DNA from: an uncultured Myxococcales bacterium
Lineage (GTDB): Bacteria > Myxococcota_A > UBA9042
Assembly: GCA_937910235.1 (NCBI GenBank)
Contig: CALENB010000430.1
Coordinates: forward strand, 1 to 38,536
Direction of reading: 5' to 3'
DNA length: 38,536 bases
Positions 9,301-16,114 of the stretch are shown one piece after another; position 1 is the stretch's first letter; the number at the start of each line of letters is the position of its first letter. Below the pieces are notes generated by a model. That model worked only from the letters and a program-made list of their open reading frames with translations. It was not told the origin of the DNA and did no database searches. The translations under genes and the position numbers were made by a program.

Positions 9301-12300
9301 CCCGCAGCTCGACAATCAGCTGCGGGCGAGGTTTCGTGCGACGGGCACGATGCCAAACACGGGGCTGATCTTCCGTTTGGAGGCGACGCTCGACGGCAAG
9401 GCGTGGACGAACCTCTATAATCTCGGAAATGTGGGCACGACGACCGCTTGGTACGAGCGCGTGGCGAGCCTGTACAGCTACGCGGGCAAGGTCTTCCGCT
9501 TGCGTTACCACTTTGAGCTCCCGTGCGCGGGGCTCTCCGGGAGCGGCCCCTTCATCGATGCGCTGTCTATTCGCGACGAGCGCTGCCAAGGCGACAGTCA
9601 GTGCGACGACGGCAACGTCTGCACACAGAATCGGTGCCTGAACGGGGCCTGCTCGTTCCCCGGTGTCACCTGTGACGACAACAACCCGTGCACCTCCGAT
9701 AGCTGCAGCGCGTCCTTCGGCGGCTGCCGCAACATCCCGCGTGCGGACACGTACGCCTGCGGTGACACGGGCGGTTGCGTCGAGCATCGCTGTCTTGCCG
9801 GCGCTTGTGCGCAGCAGAACAAGACCGAGGGACAGGCTTGCAGCGATGGCGACACCTGCACGTCCGCTGGCAAATGCACGTCGGGATCTTGCGTGACCAC
9901 CGTTGTTGGGGCGACGTCGGCGCCGTGCTCGGACAACGATCGCTGCACCACCGATGACCGTTGCGGCAGCAGCGGGTGTACGGGCAAAGTTGGCACGGTG
10001 ACCACGGCCTCCGGCGCCTCGCTCAGCTCGCCGGGCGGCGTGGCGCTGGACGCGCAGGGACGTGTCTACATCTCAAGTCAGGGCCACCATCGCATTCGCC
10101 GCTTTGAGAACGGCACGTTGGTAGACTTCGCCGGCAGCAGCGGCGGTCTTGTCGATGGACCCAAGGCCACAGCGCGGTTCAATCAGCCCTGGGGCCTCGA
10201 TGTCAGCGCTAAGGGCGAGGTGTTCGTCGCCGACGCCAACAACCACCGCGTCCGCAAGATCGACGTGGCCGGCAACGTGACGACGCTAGCCGGAAGCGGC
10301 CAGGGCTTCCTCGATGGCCCTGGCGCCAGCGCCAAGTTCTATCGACCGCAGGACGTCGCGGTCGACGGCAACGGCCTTGTGTATGTCGCGGACACGTACA
10401 ACAACCGCATTCGCCGCGTGGCGACGAACGGCGTGGTCACCACGGTCGCAGGCTCCGGCGCGACCGGTTTCGCGGACGGCAAGGGCGTCGCGGCCAAGTT
10501 CTACCGCCCCGGCGGCGTGGCGCTGGATGGCGCGGGCGTGCTCTTTGTTGCGGACACCTACAACAGCCGCATCCGGCGCGTCGCTTCGGACGGCACGGTG
10601 ACGACCTTTAGCGGTACCGGCAGCGCCAGTCACAGCGACGGGGCAGCCACCGTCGCGCGCTTCAATCGACCCTTTGGCATCACGTGGGGCGGCGGTGATT
10701 TCTATGTGGCGGACTACTACAATCACGACATCAGGCGCGTCGACCCCAAAGGCCAGGTCAGCACGCTCACTGGGCGGCAGGGGTACGGCAACGTGGATGG
10801 CGTCCTCTCCGGCGCGCGGTTGGCCTATCCACTTGACGCGTTGGTGGACGCCGCAGGCACCATCTACGTCGCTGACGGCAGCAACTCTCGGATGCGCCTC
10901 ATCAAGTTCGGCGGCGGCGACCTCTGTAACGACAGCAAGGCGTGCACCAACGACGCGTGCCTGACGACCACTGGACTGTGCGACAACGGTCCCAAGGACT
11001 GCGACGACGGCAGCGCCTGCACCCTCGATACATGCGCCGTCAGCACGGGCACGTGTGCCCACAAGACCTACGGGTGCGACGACGGCAACCTGTGCACCGT
11101 AGACGGCTGCGACGCGCTACTAGGCTGCAAACACAGCCTCAAAGCCGGCTGTGAGGACTGCGACGACGCCAGCGACTGCGACGACGGCAAGCCATGCACC
11201 AAAGATGGCTGCGATGCGGCGACCGGCTGCGTCCACCCAGCGATCGCGGGGTGTCTGGGCTGTACGACGGCGGCGAGCTGCGACGACGGCAACTCCTGCA
11301 CGGTCGACGTCTGCAAGGCCGGGGCGTGCGGCCACACGCCGGCCCTCGACGGCAGCTGGTGCAGCGATGGCAGCTTGTGCACGGGGGATGACCACTGCCA
11401 GGCGGGCCAGTGCACGGGCGCCGTCGCGACGCTCGACTACTTCGCGGGCGCGCCGGGTCAGACCGGCACGACGGATGGCATTGGCGACCAGGCGCGCTTC
11501 AACGTGCCGCTCGGTGTGACGTGGCACGCCGGGCTCGGGCAGCTGATCGTCGCTGGCGGACTGGGTCATCGGGTTCGTCGTGTGTTGCCTAGTGGGCAGA
11601 CGGTTCGCTTGTCGGGCTACAACGTTGGGTACAGCGACGGCAGCCTCACCAGCAGCGGCACGCGCTACAATCGTCCGGCCGACGTGGCGGTGACGCCGGA
11701 CGGGATCGTGTGGGTCGCCGATGAGCTCAATCACCGCTTGCGCCGGTTGGACCTGATGAAGACCAACCTCGTCAGCACCGTCGCAGGTAGCGGCAAGCCT
11801 GGTTTTGCGGACGGAAAGGCGGGCGTCGCGTTGCTCGCGTACCCGCGCGGCGTGGCGGCGTCCGAGGCTGGCATGGTGCTGGTCGCTGACAGCGGCAACC
11901 ATCGGATCCGGCAGTATCAGCCGACGAACGGCGCGCTGTCGACGCTGGCCGGCGCGATCGCCGGGTTTGCGGACGGCAGCGGCAGCGCAGCAAAGTTCAG
12001 CAATCCAACGGGCGTCGATGTCGACTCGAAGGGGCGCATCTTCGTGGCGGATCGTGGCAATCATCGCATTCGCCGCATCGTCAGCGGTGTCGTGACGACG
12101 GTCGCCGGTGGGAGCGCCGGTTTCGTCGACGGGGCCGGCGCCCAGGCGCGATTCAAGTCACCGGGCGATGTCATCGTCTCGCCGGCTGGCGTGCTCTTTG
12201 TCGCCGACACGGGCAACCACGCTCTCCGCCGGATCTCGCCAGCCGGCCAGGTCGCGACCGTCGCGGGTGGCACCGCCGGGTCCATCTCCGGTCCATTGGC

Positions 12301-12634
12301 GCTGGCGCGATTGAACGGCCCCGAAGGGCTCGCGCTGGGTACAGACGGGGCGCTGTGGGTCGTTGAGCAGGGCAGTCACACCGTCCGTCGCCTGCAGACC
12401 ACCAACAGCCTGTGTGGCGACGGGATGACGTGCGCGGGCGACGTCTGTGATCCGAAGAGCGGCGCGTGTATCTACGCGCCGGCGCTCGGCACGTCGGGCT
12501 GCGATGACAACAACCCGTGCACGGCCGACGTCTGCCTGCCGTGGTCCGGTAACTGCCTACACGCGCCGATCCCACAGGGTACAAGCTGTGGTGGCGGCGC
12601 TGTCTGCGACGCGGGCGCCTGCGAATCCAAGTAG
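3350..12634 (+). CDS. Giant modular lipoprotein: Cys-rich CTDC-type repeats, four jellyroll-like modules, three NHL propellers
   Basis: The product is 3094 residues. The ATG at 3350 is chosen for GGGGGAG seven bases upstream; an in-frame GTG further upstream (3245) would overlap the CofD-like gene. The signal is long: an Arg-rich n-region built from GLRQQ repeats (34-60), a hydrophobic segment (64-78) and lipobox LASGC (Cys82). Next come an acidic tether (about 85-146), a Cys-rich domain (148-270) and a MopE-like motif EVCDGLDNDCDG. The rest alternates about 40 CDDGxxCTxDxC repeats (Dicty_CTDC-like) with modules in this order: J1 431-608, J2 824-994, NHL1 1153-1457, J3 1542-1716, J4 1905-2081, NHL2 2214-2524, NHL3 2694-3021. 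Each NHL block has six blades with VADxxNxRIR cores. The protein is probably displayed on the outer membrane for adhesion or ligand binding. No catalytic motif was seen, so function is unknown. The gene stands alone. Confidence 0.93.
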   Translation: MKLNRAVLQDGSRSVARLDPTASALPWQGYVAQGLRQQGLRQQGLRQRGLRQQGLRQPGLLQQMLPPLVLAPLALLMLASGCGEPNEIKPSDVGAADTATTDDAGAVADTGSSQDDVSSDTAKADIAAHDGGAADVGADVSGDPGLKTLCDPCTLSSQCGAAGDASARCVDHDGNGAFCAMACGDADACPLKYTCRSVTTMEGTKASQCVPEGAKATVFGACNCSTEAIKAGKKTSCSVTSSVDGKSVTCYGERACEKVGLSSCTASAPTKEVCDGLDNDCDGSTDGGTCDDGDACTLDICDGKAGKCASKPNAGPCNDDNPCTTGETCSGGACKGGVANACDDKNPCTTDACDKAVGCQHAAIAGCKACTASSQCNDGDACTADACSNKNCSFTPKVCDDNDSCTTDACSPEKGDCTSVFNKSVCSTAKPLSLPFMASFGCGDASAALWTLDKPATAGAPAWGFDDTPALPAPSYKPCSLNFNNGTDFQCTAGATAVSGAAMSPWIDATSVPTAGNLRMRVRFGGTYERNNNDELFFEASVDGKTWTTLYDANGMTTTSQWSEPNVSLSVMEGKIFRVRVRFFTNNCTANTGTGPFIDRVWINDDACYAHDDCTGGSACSVRRCVNQSCQGLNPCNDFNACTSDSCNSADGSCKHGAVNGGKPCEDGDSCTVGTLCTAGVCAGGTTAKDGDVCDDGNGCTPNGVCKGGDCKAAVICDDANTCTVDSCDPLLNKCVFLPASGSCDDDDPCTTKDSCAKGFCAGEAKSCDDSDPCTSDTCAITGGACTHVADTCDDGDSCTIDSCNKASGACSHSADSACAAAAKLPYTQPFDCGGKHSWALTGTSGGPTWAVDATPAVPVPYTGACALNFNNGKDFACPAGATKVEGTATSPWLDATAAQTTYMRLRFRLAGSWESNNDDEFYVEGTTDGTVWQKIWDASNTNTTSWQYPQLGLGQYLGTKFRLRFRFFSADCTDNGGTGPFIDDVRVEDLGCLLDKDCDDGSACTTHSCSSNGYCSNVGKNCNDDNPCTTDTCSAATGACGHTFLADGYGCSDGDVCTVQDKCHSGKCYGVPSACDDGDACTTDLCDVQVGCLYKPVCDDGDGCTLDICDPGTQKCSVKAVIAGAACEDGDACTGGELCGAKGCVGGVVSVSGTNASYSTVSDVAVHSTGAVFFTSIGYHRIYKLEGATAVVIAGTSSGYVDGAGTQARFNSPRSLDVDPAGNLFVADSSNHRIRKVDTKGVVSTLAGSTGGFTEGAAGRLNNPYGVALDSKGTVWVADTYNYRIRRLGGAGSVITIAGSASGGFADGQGAAARFNQPMGIDFDAADALYVADSYNYRIRKVTPTGLVTTVAGSGTNGFIDGPVASARFYRPWDVQVAAGGGLLVADAYNYRVRRITATGLVSTLAGQSSGGYTNGPGVLARFNRPTGIATHKDGTIYVADMYNGRIRTLTVTPGDGATLCDDGNACTIDACDKLAGACSNKAKSSCDDGKACTTDACDPLSGACMNTPVACDDGDSCTVDSCAAATGDCAHVAGTCSDVVTQDGWKQAFTCSAASLQGWTLTGAGGPKWAVDKTPDKPAPVSPDCTLNFNNGTDYTCAAGAKNVEGSATTPWLDTSKMVAGGQVRVQFRYSGRWETNNNDELLVEITTDGTTWSLLADLSWGSSASWGTYNGLRSGVGGGKMKLRFRFVTTDCKLNGWQGAFIDNLVISDESCKAASDCGDGNACTTDSCNSAGACTYGGLSCNDGNACTDDSCSVQWGCQHKVKVDGTLCSDGDTCTTNDSCLQQQCVGVPSGVEGSSCSDSSNCTGGDTCTKGKCVGVSMCHDGNVCTKNGCSSGNCTFTLDPKLCDDGKPCTVDVCDGNDGGCKHSDDACDDGDSCTVDSCDPKSGACTFAKGTCGANDKPTVPWQAGFACDGSGKSQWTLQNVSGGVGWAMDKTPLPPKPYVGDCSLNLNDGTKLSCDAGQTSIVAYAMSPWIDATLIPQLDNQLRARFRATGTMPNTGLIFRLEATLDGKAWTNLYNLGNVGTTTAWYERVASLYSYAGKVFRLRYHFELPCAGLSGSGPFIDALSIRDERCQGDSQCDDGNVCTQNRCLNGACSFPGVTCDDNNPCTSDSCSASFGGCRNIPRADTYACGDTGGCVEHRCLAGACAQQNKTEGQACSDGDTCTSAGKCTSGSCVTTVVGATSAPCSDNDRCTTDDRCGSSGCTGKVGTVTTASGASLSSPGGVALDAQGRVYISSQGHHRIRRFENGTLVDFAGSSGGLVDGPKATARFNQPWGLDVSAKGEVFVADANNHRVRKIDVAGNVTTLAGSGQGFLDGPGASAKFYRPQDVAVDGNGLVYVADTYNNRIRRVATNGVVTTVAGSGATGFADGKGVAAKFYRPGGVALDGAGVLFVADTYNSRIRRVASDGTVTTFSGTGSASHSDGAATVARFNRPFGITWGGGDFYVADYYNHDIRRVDPKGQVSTLTGRQGYGNVDGVLSGARLAYPLDALVDAAGTIYVADGSNSRMRLIKFGGGDLCNDSKACTNDACLTTTGLCDNGPKDCDDGSACTLDTCAVSTGTCAHKTYGCDDGNLCTVDGCDALLGCKHSLKAGCEDCDDASDCDDGKPCTKDGCDAATGCVHPAIAGCLGCTTAASCDDGNSCTVDVCKAGACGHTPALDGSWCSDGSLCTGDDHCQAGQCTGAVATLDYFAGAPGQTGTTDGIGDQARFNVPLGVTWHAGLGQLIVAGGLGHRVRRVLPSGQTVRLSGYNVGYSDGSLTSSGTRYNRPADVAVTPDGIVWVADELNHRLRRLDLMKTNLVSTVAGSGKPGFADGKAGVALLAYPRGVAASEAGMVLVADSGNHRIRQYQPTNGALSTLAGAIAGFADGSGSAAKFSNPTGVDVDSKGRIFVADRGNHRIRRIVSGVVTTVAGGSAGFVDGAGAQARFKSPGDVIVSPAGVLFVADTGNHALRRISPAGQVATVAGGTAGSISGPLALARLNGPEGLALGTDGALWVVEQGSHTVRRLQTTNSLCGDGMTCAGDVCDPKSGACIYAPALGTSGCDDNNPCTADVCLPWSGNCLHAPIPQGTSCGGGAVCDAGACESK
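3446..3535 (+). repeat. 15-bp tandem repeat inside the signal peptide of the giant lipoprotein
   Basis: Five near-identical units of cagggtctgcgccag occupy 3446-3520; the fourth begins cgggg. A degenerate sixth copy lies at 3521-3535. They encode GLRQQ in frame, adding an Arg per unit to the n-region of the signal peptide. Copy-number change by slippage would lengthen or shorten the n-region by five residues without a frameshift. Confidence 0.95.
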
Positions 12635-12661
12635 CGGCGGCGCAGAGTAGCGGCGGCGCAG
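12631..12661 (+). repeat. 15-bp direct repeat across the stop of the giant gene
   Basis: gtagcggcggcgcag occurs at 12631-12645 and again at 12647-12661, one base apart. The first copy contains the TAG stop codon. The repeat fills most of the short gap to the convergent methyltransferase gene. No stem-loop terminator was seen here for either gene. Confidence 0.85.
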
Positions 12662-12672
12662 TGTGGCCGGAA

Positions 12673-13344
12673 TCACCGCGTCCGTGTCACCGCGTGGACC
12701 AACTCGCTCAGGGCGCTCAAGCCCCACCGGTTTGGCGCGCCTGGGGTGGCGAGTTGGTCGGCCTCATGCAGTGGGGTGACCGAGAAATCAGGCGCAAGTC
12801 GCTCGCGCACCTCCGAGGTGGGAACTGAGAACGGTGGGCCCGCCTTCTCGGCCTGTGGATACGCGATCGTCACGAGCAGGCCGCGCGCGCCGGCAGGTAG
12901 CAGCGCGGCGAGCTGGGCGCAGTGCAATTCGCGCATCGCCGGCGGCAGCGCGATGAGGGCGGCGCGGTCGTACAGCGCGTGCACCGGACCGATGACGTCT
13001 GCTGGCGCCGCGAAGAAGTCGCCTTGCAGCACGACGATGCCATCCGCTGCACCTTCACCGATCCAGCGGACGTAGGCGCCGCTCTGTTCGACACGAAACG
13101 GCAGCGCGTTCTCCTCGAAAAAAGCACGGCACGCCGATTCGGCCAACTCCACGCCCACAACCGCGTGGCCTTGGTGACGGAGCCAGAGGAGATCGACGCT
13201 CTTGCCACACAGCGGCACCAACACCCTCGCCTCAGCTGGGATCTCGAGGGTGGGCCACCAGCGGGCCAGGTTCTCGTTGACGGTCGTCTGGTGAAATCCG
13301 ATCTGCTGGGACTGCCAGCGTGCGTGCCAGAAAGACGCTTCCAT
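12673..13344 (-). CDS. tpm: Thiopurine S-methyltransferase family (TPMT) SAM-dependent methyltransferase
   Basis: The 223-residue product has the normal bacterial TPMT length. It starts MEASFWHARWQSQQIGFHQ, where the FWxxRWxxxxIGFHQ opening is the family signature. The AdoMet-binding strand and loop VLVPLCGKSVDLLWL and the acidic end of strand 2 (VGVELAE) follow. GDFFA and YDRAALIALPP are also family-typical. Bacterial TPMTs methylate thiopurines in vitro and are linked to selenium and tellurium methylation, using S-adenosylmethionine in the cytosol. The ATG at 13344 has GGAG about nine bases upstream. The gene is last of three on this strand, 36 bp after the HAD gene, and is probably transcribed with it. 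The physiological substrate cannot be told from sequence. Confidence 0.9.
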   Translation of the reverse strand: MEASFWHARWQSQQIGFHQTTVNENLARWWPTLEIPAEARVLVPLCGKSVDLLWLRHQGHAVVGVELAESACRAFFEENALPFRVEQSGAYVRWIGEGAADGIVVLQGDFFAAPADVIGPVHALYDRAALIALPPAMRELHCAQLAALLPAGARGLLVTIAYPQAEKAGPPFSVPTSEVRERLAPDFSVTPLHEADQLATPGAPNRWGLSALSELVHAVTRTR

Positions 13345-13380
13345 GACAGGGGCTCCGGGTGTGTGGGTGAAGGGCCAGGA

Positions 13381-14016
13381 TCAGACGGCGATCCCGGTCG
13401 ATCGCAGCGCTAGGCGGAGCGCGTCGGCGCTCTCGAATCGATGGGCTGGCATCCCCACGGCGCGCGCGGCGTCGCAGTTGCTCTGGCGGTCGTCGATGAA
13501 CAGGCACGCCGCCGGAGACAGCGCCAAGGTCTCAGCGGGGCCGAGGTAGGCGCGCGGAGCGGGCTTGCGGACGCCGGTCATGCAAGACACAAAGCGCCAG
13601 CCGACGTAGCGCCCGACGCCCAGCCGCGCCTCGATCAGCTGCCACCACACGGGGTAGTTGGAGAGCGCGTAGAGACCCACGCCAGCGGTCTGCAGCTCCG
13701 CGAGCAGCGCCTCCATGCCTGGGACCCACCGATAGCGGCTCGCCATCCACGCTTCCAACGCAGCGCCGTCGACACCCGATCCGTCGCGAAAAAAGCGCGC
13801 GTAGTAGGTGTCGGGCGTCAGCTCGCCGCGTTCAAACGCCAGCCAGATGTCCGGCGTCATGCGCGCAAACAAGGTCTCTCGGTCGAGGCCGAAGTGCGCG
13901 CCGAGGTCGTCGTCGAAGAACGGGTCAACCACCACGGTGTCCATGATGTCGAGCAGCAGCGCGCGGGGCGGCTGGTCTCCAACAGCGCTCGGTATGTCAG
14001 GCGACGTCTGCGTCAT
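13381..14016 (-). CDS. HAD-superfamily hydrolase with atypical motif I
   Basis: The product is 211 residues with a small helical cap (about 40-100) between motifs I and II. Motif I reads LLLDIMDTVVVDP: the nucleophile Asp is D23, but the usual +2 Asp is Met25, followed by D26 and T27. Motif II is the Ser of YALSNYP, motif III the Lys of VRKPAP, and motif IV the acidic pair in FIDDRQSN. The general acid/base Asp of phosphatases is thus replaced. I recall DVMxT variants in other HAD relatives, so this may be a natural subfamily. The start ATG overlaps the stop of the upstream hydrolase gene as ATGA, which suggests translational coupling. Substrate unknown; a phosphatase or dehalogenase-like role is possible. 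Confidence 0.82.
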   Translation of the reverse strand: MTQTSPDIPSAVGDQPPRALLLDIMDTVVVDPFFDDDLGAHFGLDRETLFARMTPDIWLAFERGELTPDTYYARFFRDGSGVDGAALEAWMASRYRWVPGMEALLAELQTAGVGLYALSNYPVWWQLIEARLGVGRYVGWRFVSCMTGVRKPAPRAYLGPAETLALSPAACLFIDDRQSNCDAARAVGMPAHRFESADALRLALRSTGIAV

Positions 14017-15131
14017 GGCGCGTTGCTGCCGGCGAACTCAAATCGCAGGCGCTGCCACTCGCCGCGGTCGACGCTGCCCCTACAGGCCCACAACTCCAGC
14101 CTCTCCGGCACCATGATCAACACAGAGTTGGTGGCCGTGCCCTGGTCGTCTTCGGCGTAGCGATTGATGCTGTCGACGCCATCACTGCGGTCGGCGAAGA
14201 GCGCCTGCATGCGCTCTACGCTCATGTTGCGGTTCTCAAGCGTCGCTCCGATGCGCGTATATCGGCTCAGGCTGCTGGCGCTGGCCGCCTCGCCTTCGAG
14301 CACCTGATGCGCGTGGTTGAGGCAGTGATTGGTGCGCCACAGCGGCTTGGAGCCGGCGTCGCGGCGCACGAAGCTGCCCGGCGTGGTCTCCCAATCACTG
14401 ATCTGCTCACGATCCGCGATCCAGTAGGTGTGCGCGCCCGCCCGTGGCGCCGTCTCGATGACCTTGGCTGCGGCGTCAAAATCCGTCTGCGCAAGGACGC
14501 GGTGAAGGATGTTCATGTAGCCCACGCCGTCACGCACCCCCCACGTCTTGATGTTGGTTGTGCCTGTGCAGATGCCAGCGGCGTTCATGCCAACCAGGGA
14601 TGGGCAGCCAGCGACGGTGACGCTCCACGACTCCGGCGCGTCATCGGGCACGCGATGGACACCGACGACAAAGTCGATGTCGAGCGGGTTGAGATCCCAC
14701 GTCTGCCCGACCAGATGGGCGCCGTCGACGGTGCGGGGCCCTGGGACGAGCACCAGGGAGCATCCCTCTGCGTCGGCCGGTCCGATGTCCGCATCGCGAT
14801 GCCGCTCGTTGAGCACGACGCCGTCACGCATGTCAGTCATGTTGCCGGCGGTGAACAGCACCACCGGATCGACCCCCGCCGCCAGGGCGACGGCCGCGTG
14901 CTCGGCATAGCCGCTCGGATCCCAGGTCTCTAGCTGCCGATAGCCACGCCGTCCGACTTGCAGCAGCTCCGCCAAACTGCCCCGACCCAGACCGTCGAAG
15001 TAGGTCTGCACGGAGTCGAGGCGCATAGCCACGAAGTCGCCGATGCGCGCGCGAAAGGCCTCGCCGTGTCCCTCGCCCATCTGCGTCGGTGTGCCGCGGA
15101 CGGTCACCGACTGAAGTTCAATTCTGCTCAC
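14013..15131 (-). CDS. C45-family N-terminal-nucleophile hydrolase (acyl-CoA:6-APA acyltransferase-like)
   Basis: The product is 372 residues from the GTG at 15131, chosen for GGGAG about nine bases upstream. Earlier in-frame starts give a non-homologous leader. The early motif GTPTQMGEGHGEAFR is the conserved opening of this family. GNMTDM and DAEGCSLVLVPG lead to the candidate nucleophile Cys124, where autocleavage before Cys would expose the active-site amine. LVGQTWDLNP and MNAAGICTGTTNI are also typical of penicillin acyltransferase-like (peptidase C45) proteins. The family cleaves or transfers acyl groups on amides, and the substrate here is unknown. No signal peptide is seen, so it probably acts in the cytosol. 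It is first in a probable operon with the HAD hydrolase and TPMT. Confidence 0.85.
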   Translation of the reverse strand: MSRIELQSVTVRGTPTQMGEGHGEAFRARIGDFVAMRLDSVQTYFDGLGRGSLAELLQVGRRGYRQLETWDPSGYAEHAAVALAAGVDPVVLFTAGNMTDMRDGVVLNERHRDADIGPADAEGCSLVLVPGPRTVDGAHLVGQTWDLNPLDIDFVVGVHRVPDDAPESWSVTVAGCPSLVGMNAAGICTGTTNIKTWGVRDGVGYMNILHRVLAQTDFDAAAKVIETAPRAGAHTYWIADREQISDWETTPGSFVRRDAGSKPLWRTNHCLNHAHQVLEGEAASASSLSRYTRIGATLENRNMSVERMQALFADRSDGVDSINRYAEDDQGTATNSVLIMVPERLELWACRGSVDRGEWQRLRFEFAGSNAP

Positions 15132-15291
15132 GCCTAGTCTCCCTGTGGGTCCGCAGTTGCAGGCCGCGCCTGCTTCGCTACTCTGCCGGCCTTGTCCCGT
15201 TGAACACGGTAGCCCGCCGAGCCGGGTTGGCCAGGGTCGGCAGCGTGGCCAAGTCGGCCCGCTGTCCCCCATCGACGCGGCTGGAGCGCCC
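15132..15291. promoter_or_regulatory. Divergent intergenic region between the C45 hydrolase and TatD
   Basis: This 160-bp spacer must hold promoters for both directions. The ribosome binding site of the TatD gene (GGAG, 15283-15286) lies at one end and that of the hydrolase gene (revcomp of ctccc) at the other. No clear -35/-10 hexamers or operators were recognised in this GC-rich stretch. Confidence 0.4.
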
Positions 15292-16110
15292 ATGTTGCCC
15301 CGATCCATGTCCTACGTCGACGTGCACTGTCACCTGATCCACCCACGGTTCACCGGCGAGGAGGACGCCGTCGCCGCACGCGCCCACGCTGCCGGCCTTG
15401 AGTTTGTGATCGTCAATGGGCTGGAGCCGCGCTCGAATCGCGACGTGGTGGCCCTGTGTCGTAGGCATAGTTACCTCCTTCCCGCGGTCGGTATCTACCC
15501 GGTCGACGCGTGCGCTGCGGTGATCGACCGGGAAGCTTGGCAGCATCCTTTCGAACCGCCGACCGTCTTCGACGTCGACGCCGAGATCGACTGGATCGAC
15601 AGCGTCGCGTCAGAGATCATCGCCATTGGCGAGTGTGGGTTGGACGCCCATTGGGTCAAGGACGCAGCCGCGTTGGCGGAACAAGAGCGCGTGCTGCGGC
15701 GCCTCTGCGCGGTCGCCAAGAGACACGACAAGCCGATGATTCTGCATACCCGCAAGGCTGAGGCGCGAACCCTAGCGTTGCTGCTGGAGGAGGGTGTGAC
15801 CCGCGCCGATTTTCACTGCTACGGCGGCAAGCTCAAGCTCGCCAAACGGGTCGCTGAGGCGGGCTTCTACCTGTCTATTCCGCCGGTGGTGGAGCGATCG
15901 GAGGCGTTTCAGCGGCTGGCGCAAGAGCTGCCGCTCGACCGTATCCTGACGGAGACCGACAGCCCCTACATGGGTCCCGACAGCGGCGAGCGCAACGAGC
16001 CTGCCAATGTGCCGCGCGGGGTAGCGGCGATCGCTGCGGCCCGTGGAGAGACCCCGAGCTTTGTCGCCGAGCAAGTGCGCGCCAACTTTCGCGCGCTGTT
16101 TCGGCGGTAG
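15292..16110 (+). CDS. TatD-family metal-dependent deoxyribonuclease
   Basis: The product is 272 residues from the ATG at 15292. GGAG five bases upstream supports this start over the ATG at 15307, which lacks one. It is a TIM-barrel amidohydrolase-type nuclease. The metal ligands seen are HxH at 12-14 (DVHCHL), Glu114 in IAIGECGLD, His152 in MILHTRKAE, His175 in FHCYGG and Asp223 in LTETDSPY. The set is complete. TatD proteins are 3'-5' DNases or DNA-repair exonucleases acting in the cytosol. Spacing LDAHW differs slightly from the usual GLDYY, and the C-terminus runs NVPRGVAAIAAARG as in archaeal and deltaproteobacterial members. A downstream ROK-like gene starts four bases later and is probably co-transcribed. 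Confidence 0.9.
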   Translation: MLPRSMSYVDVHCHLIHPRFTGEEDAVAARAHAAGLEFVIVNGLEPRSNRDVVALCRRHSYLLPAVGIYPVDACAAVIDREAWQHPFEPPTVFDVDAEIDWIDSVASEIIAIGECGLDAHWVKDAAALAEQERVLRRLCAVAKRHDKPMILHTRKAEARTLALLLEEGVTRADFHCYGGKLKLAKRVAEAGFYLSIPPVVERSEAFQRLAQELPLDRILTETDSPYMGPDSGERNEPANVPRGVAAIAAARGETPSFVAEQVRANFRALFRR

Positions 16111-16114
16111 CCCG

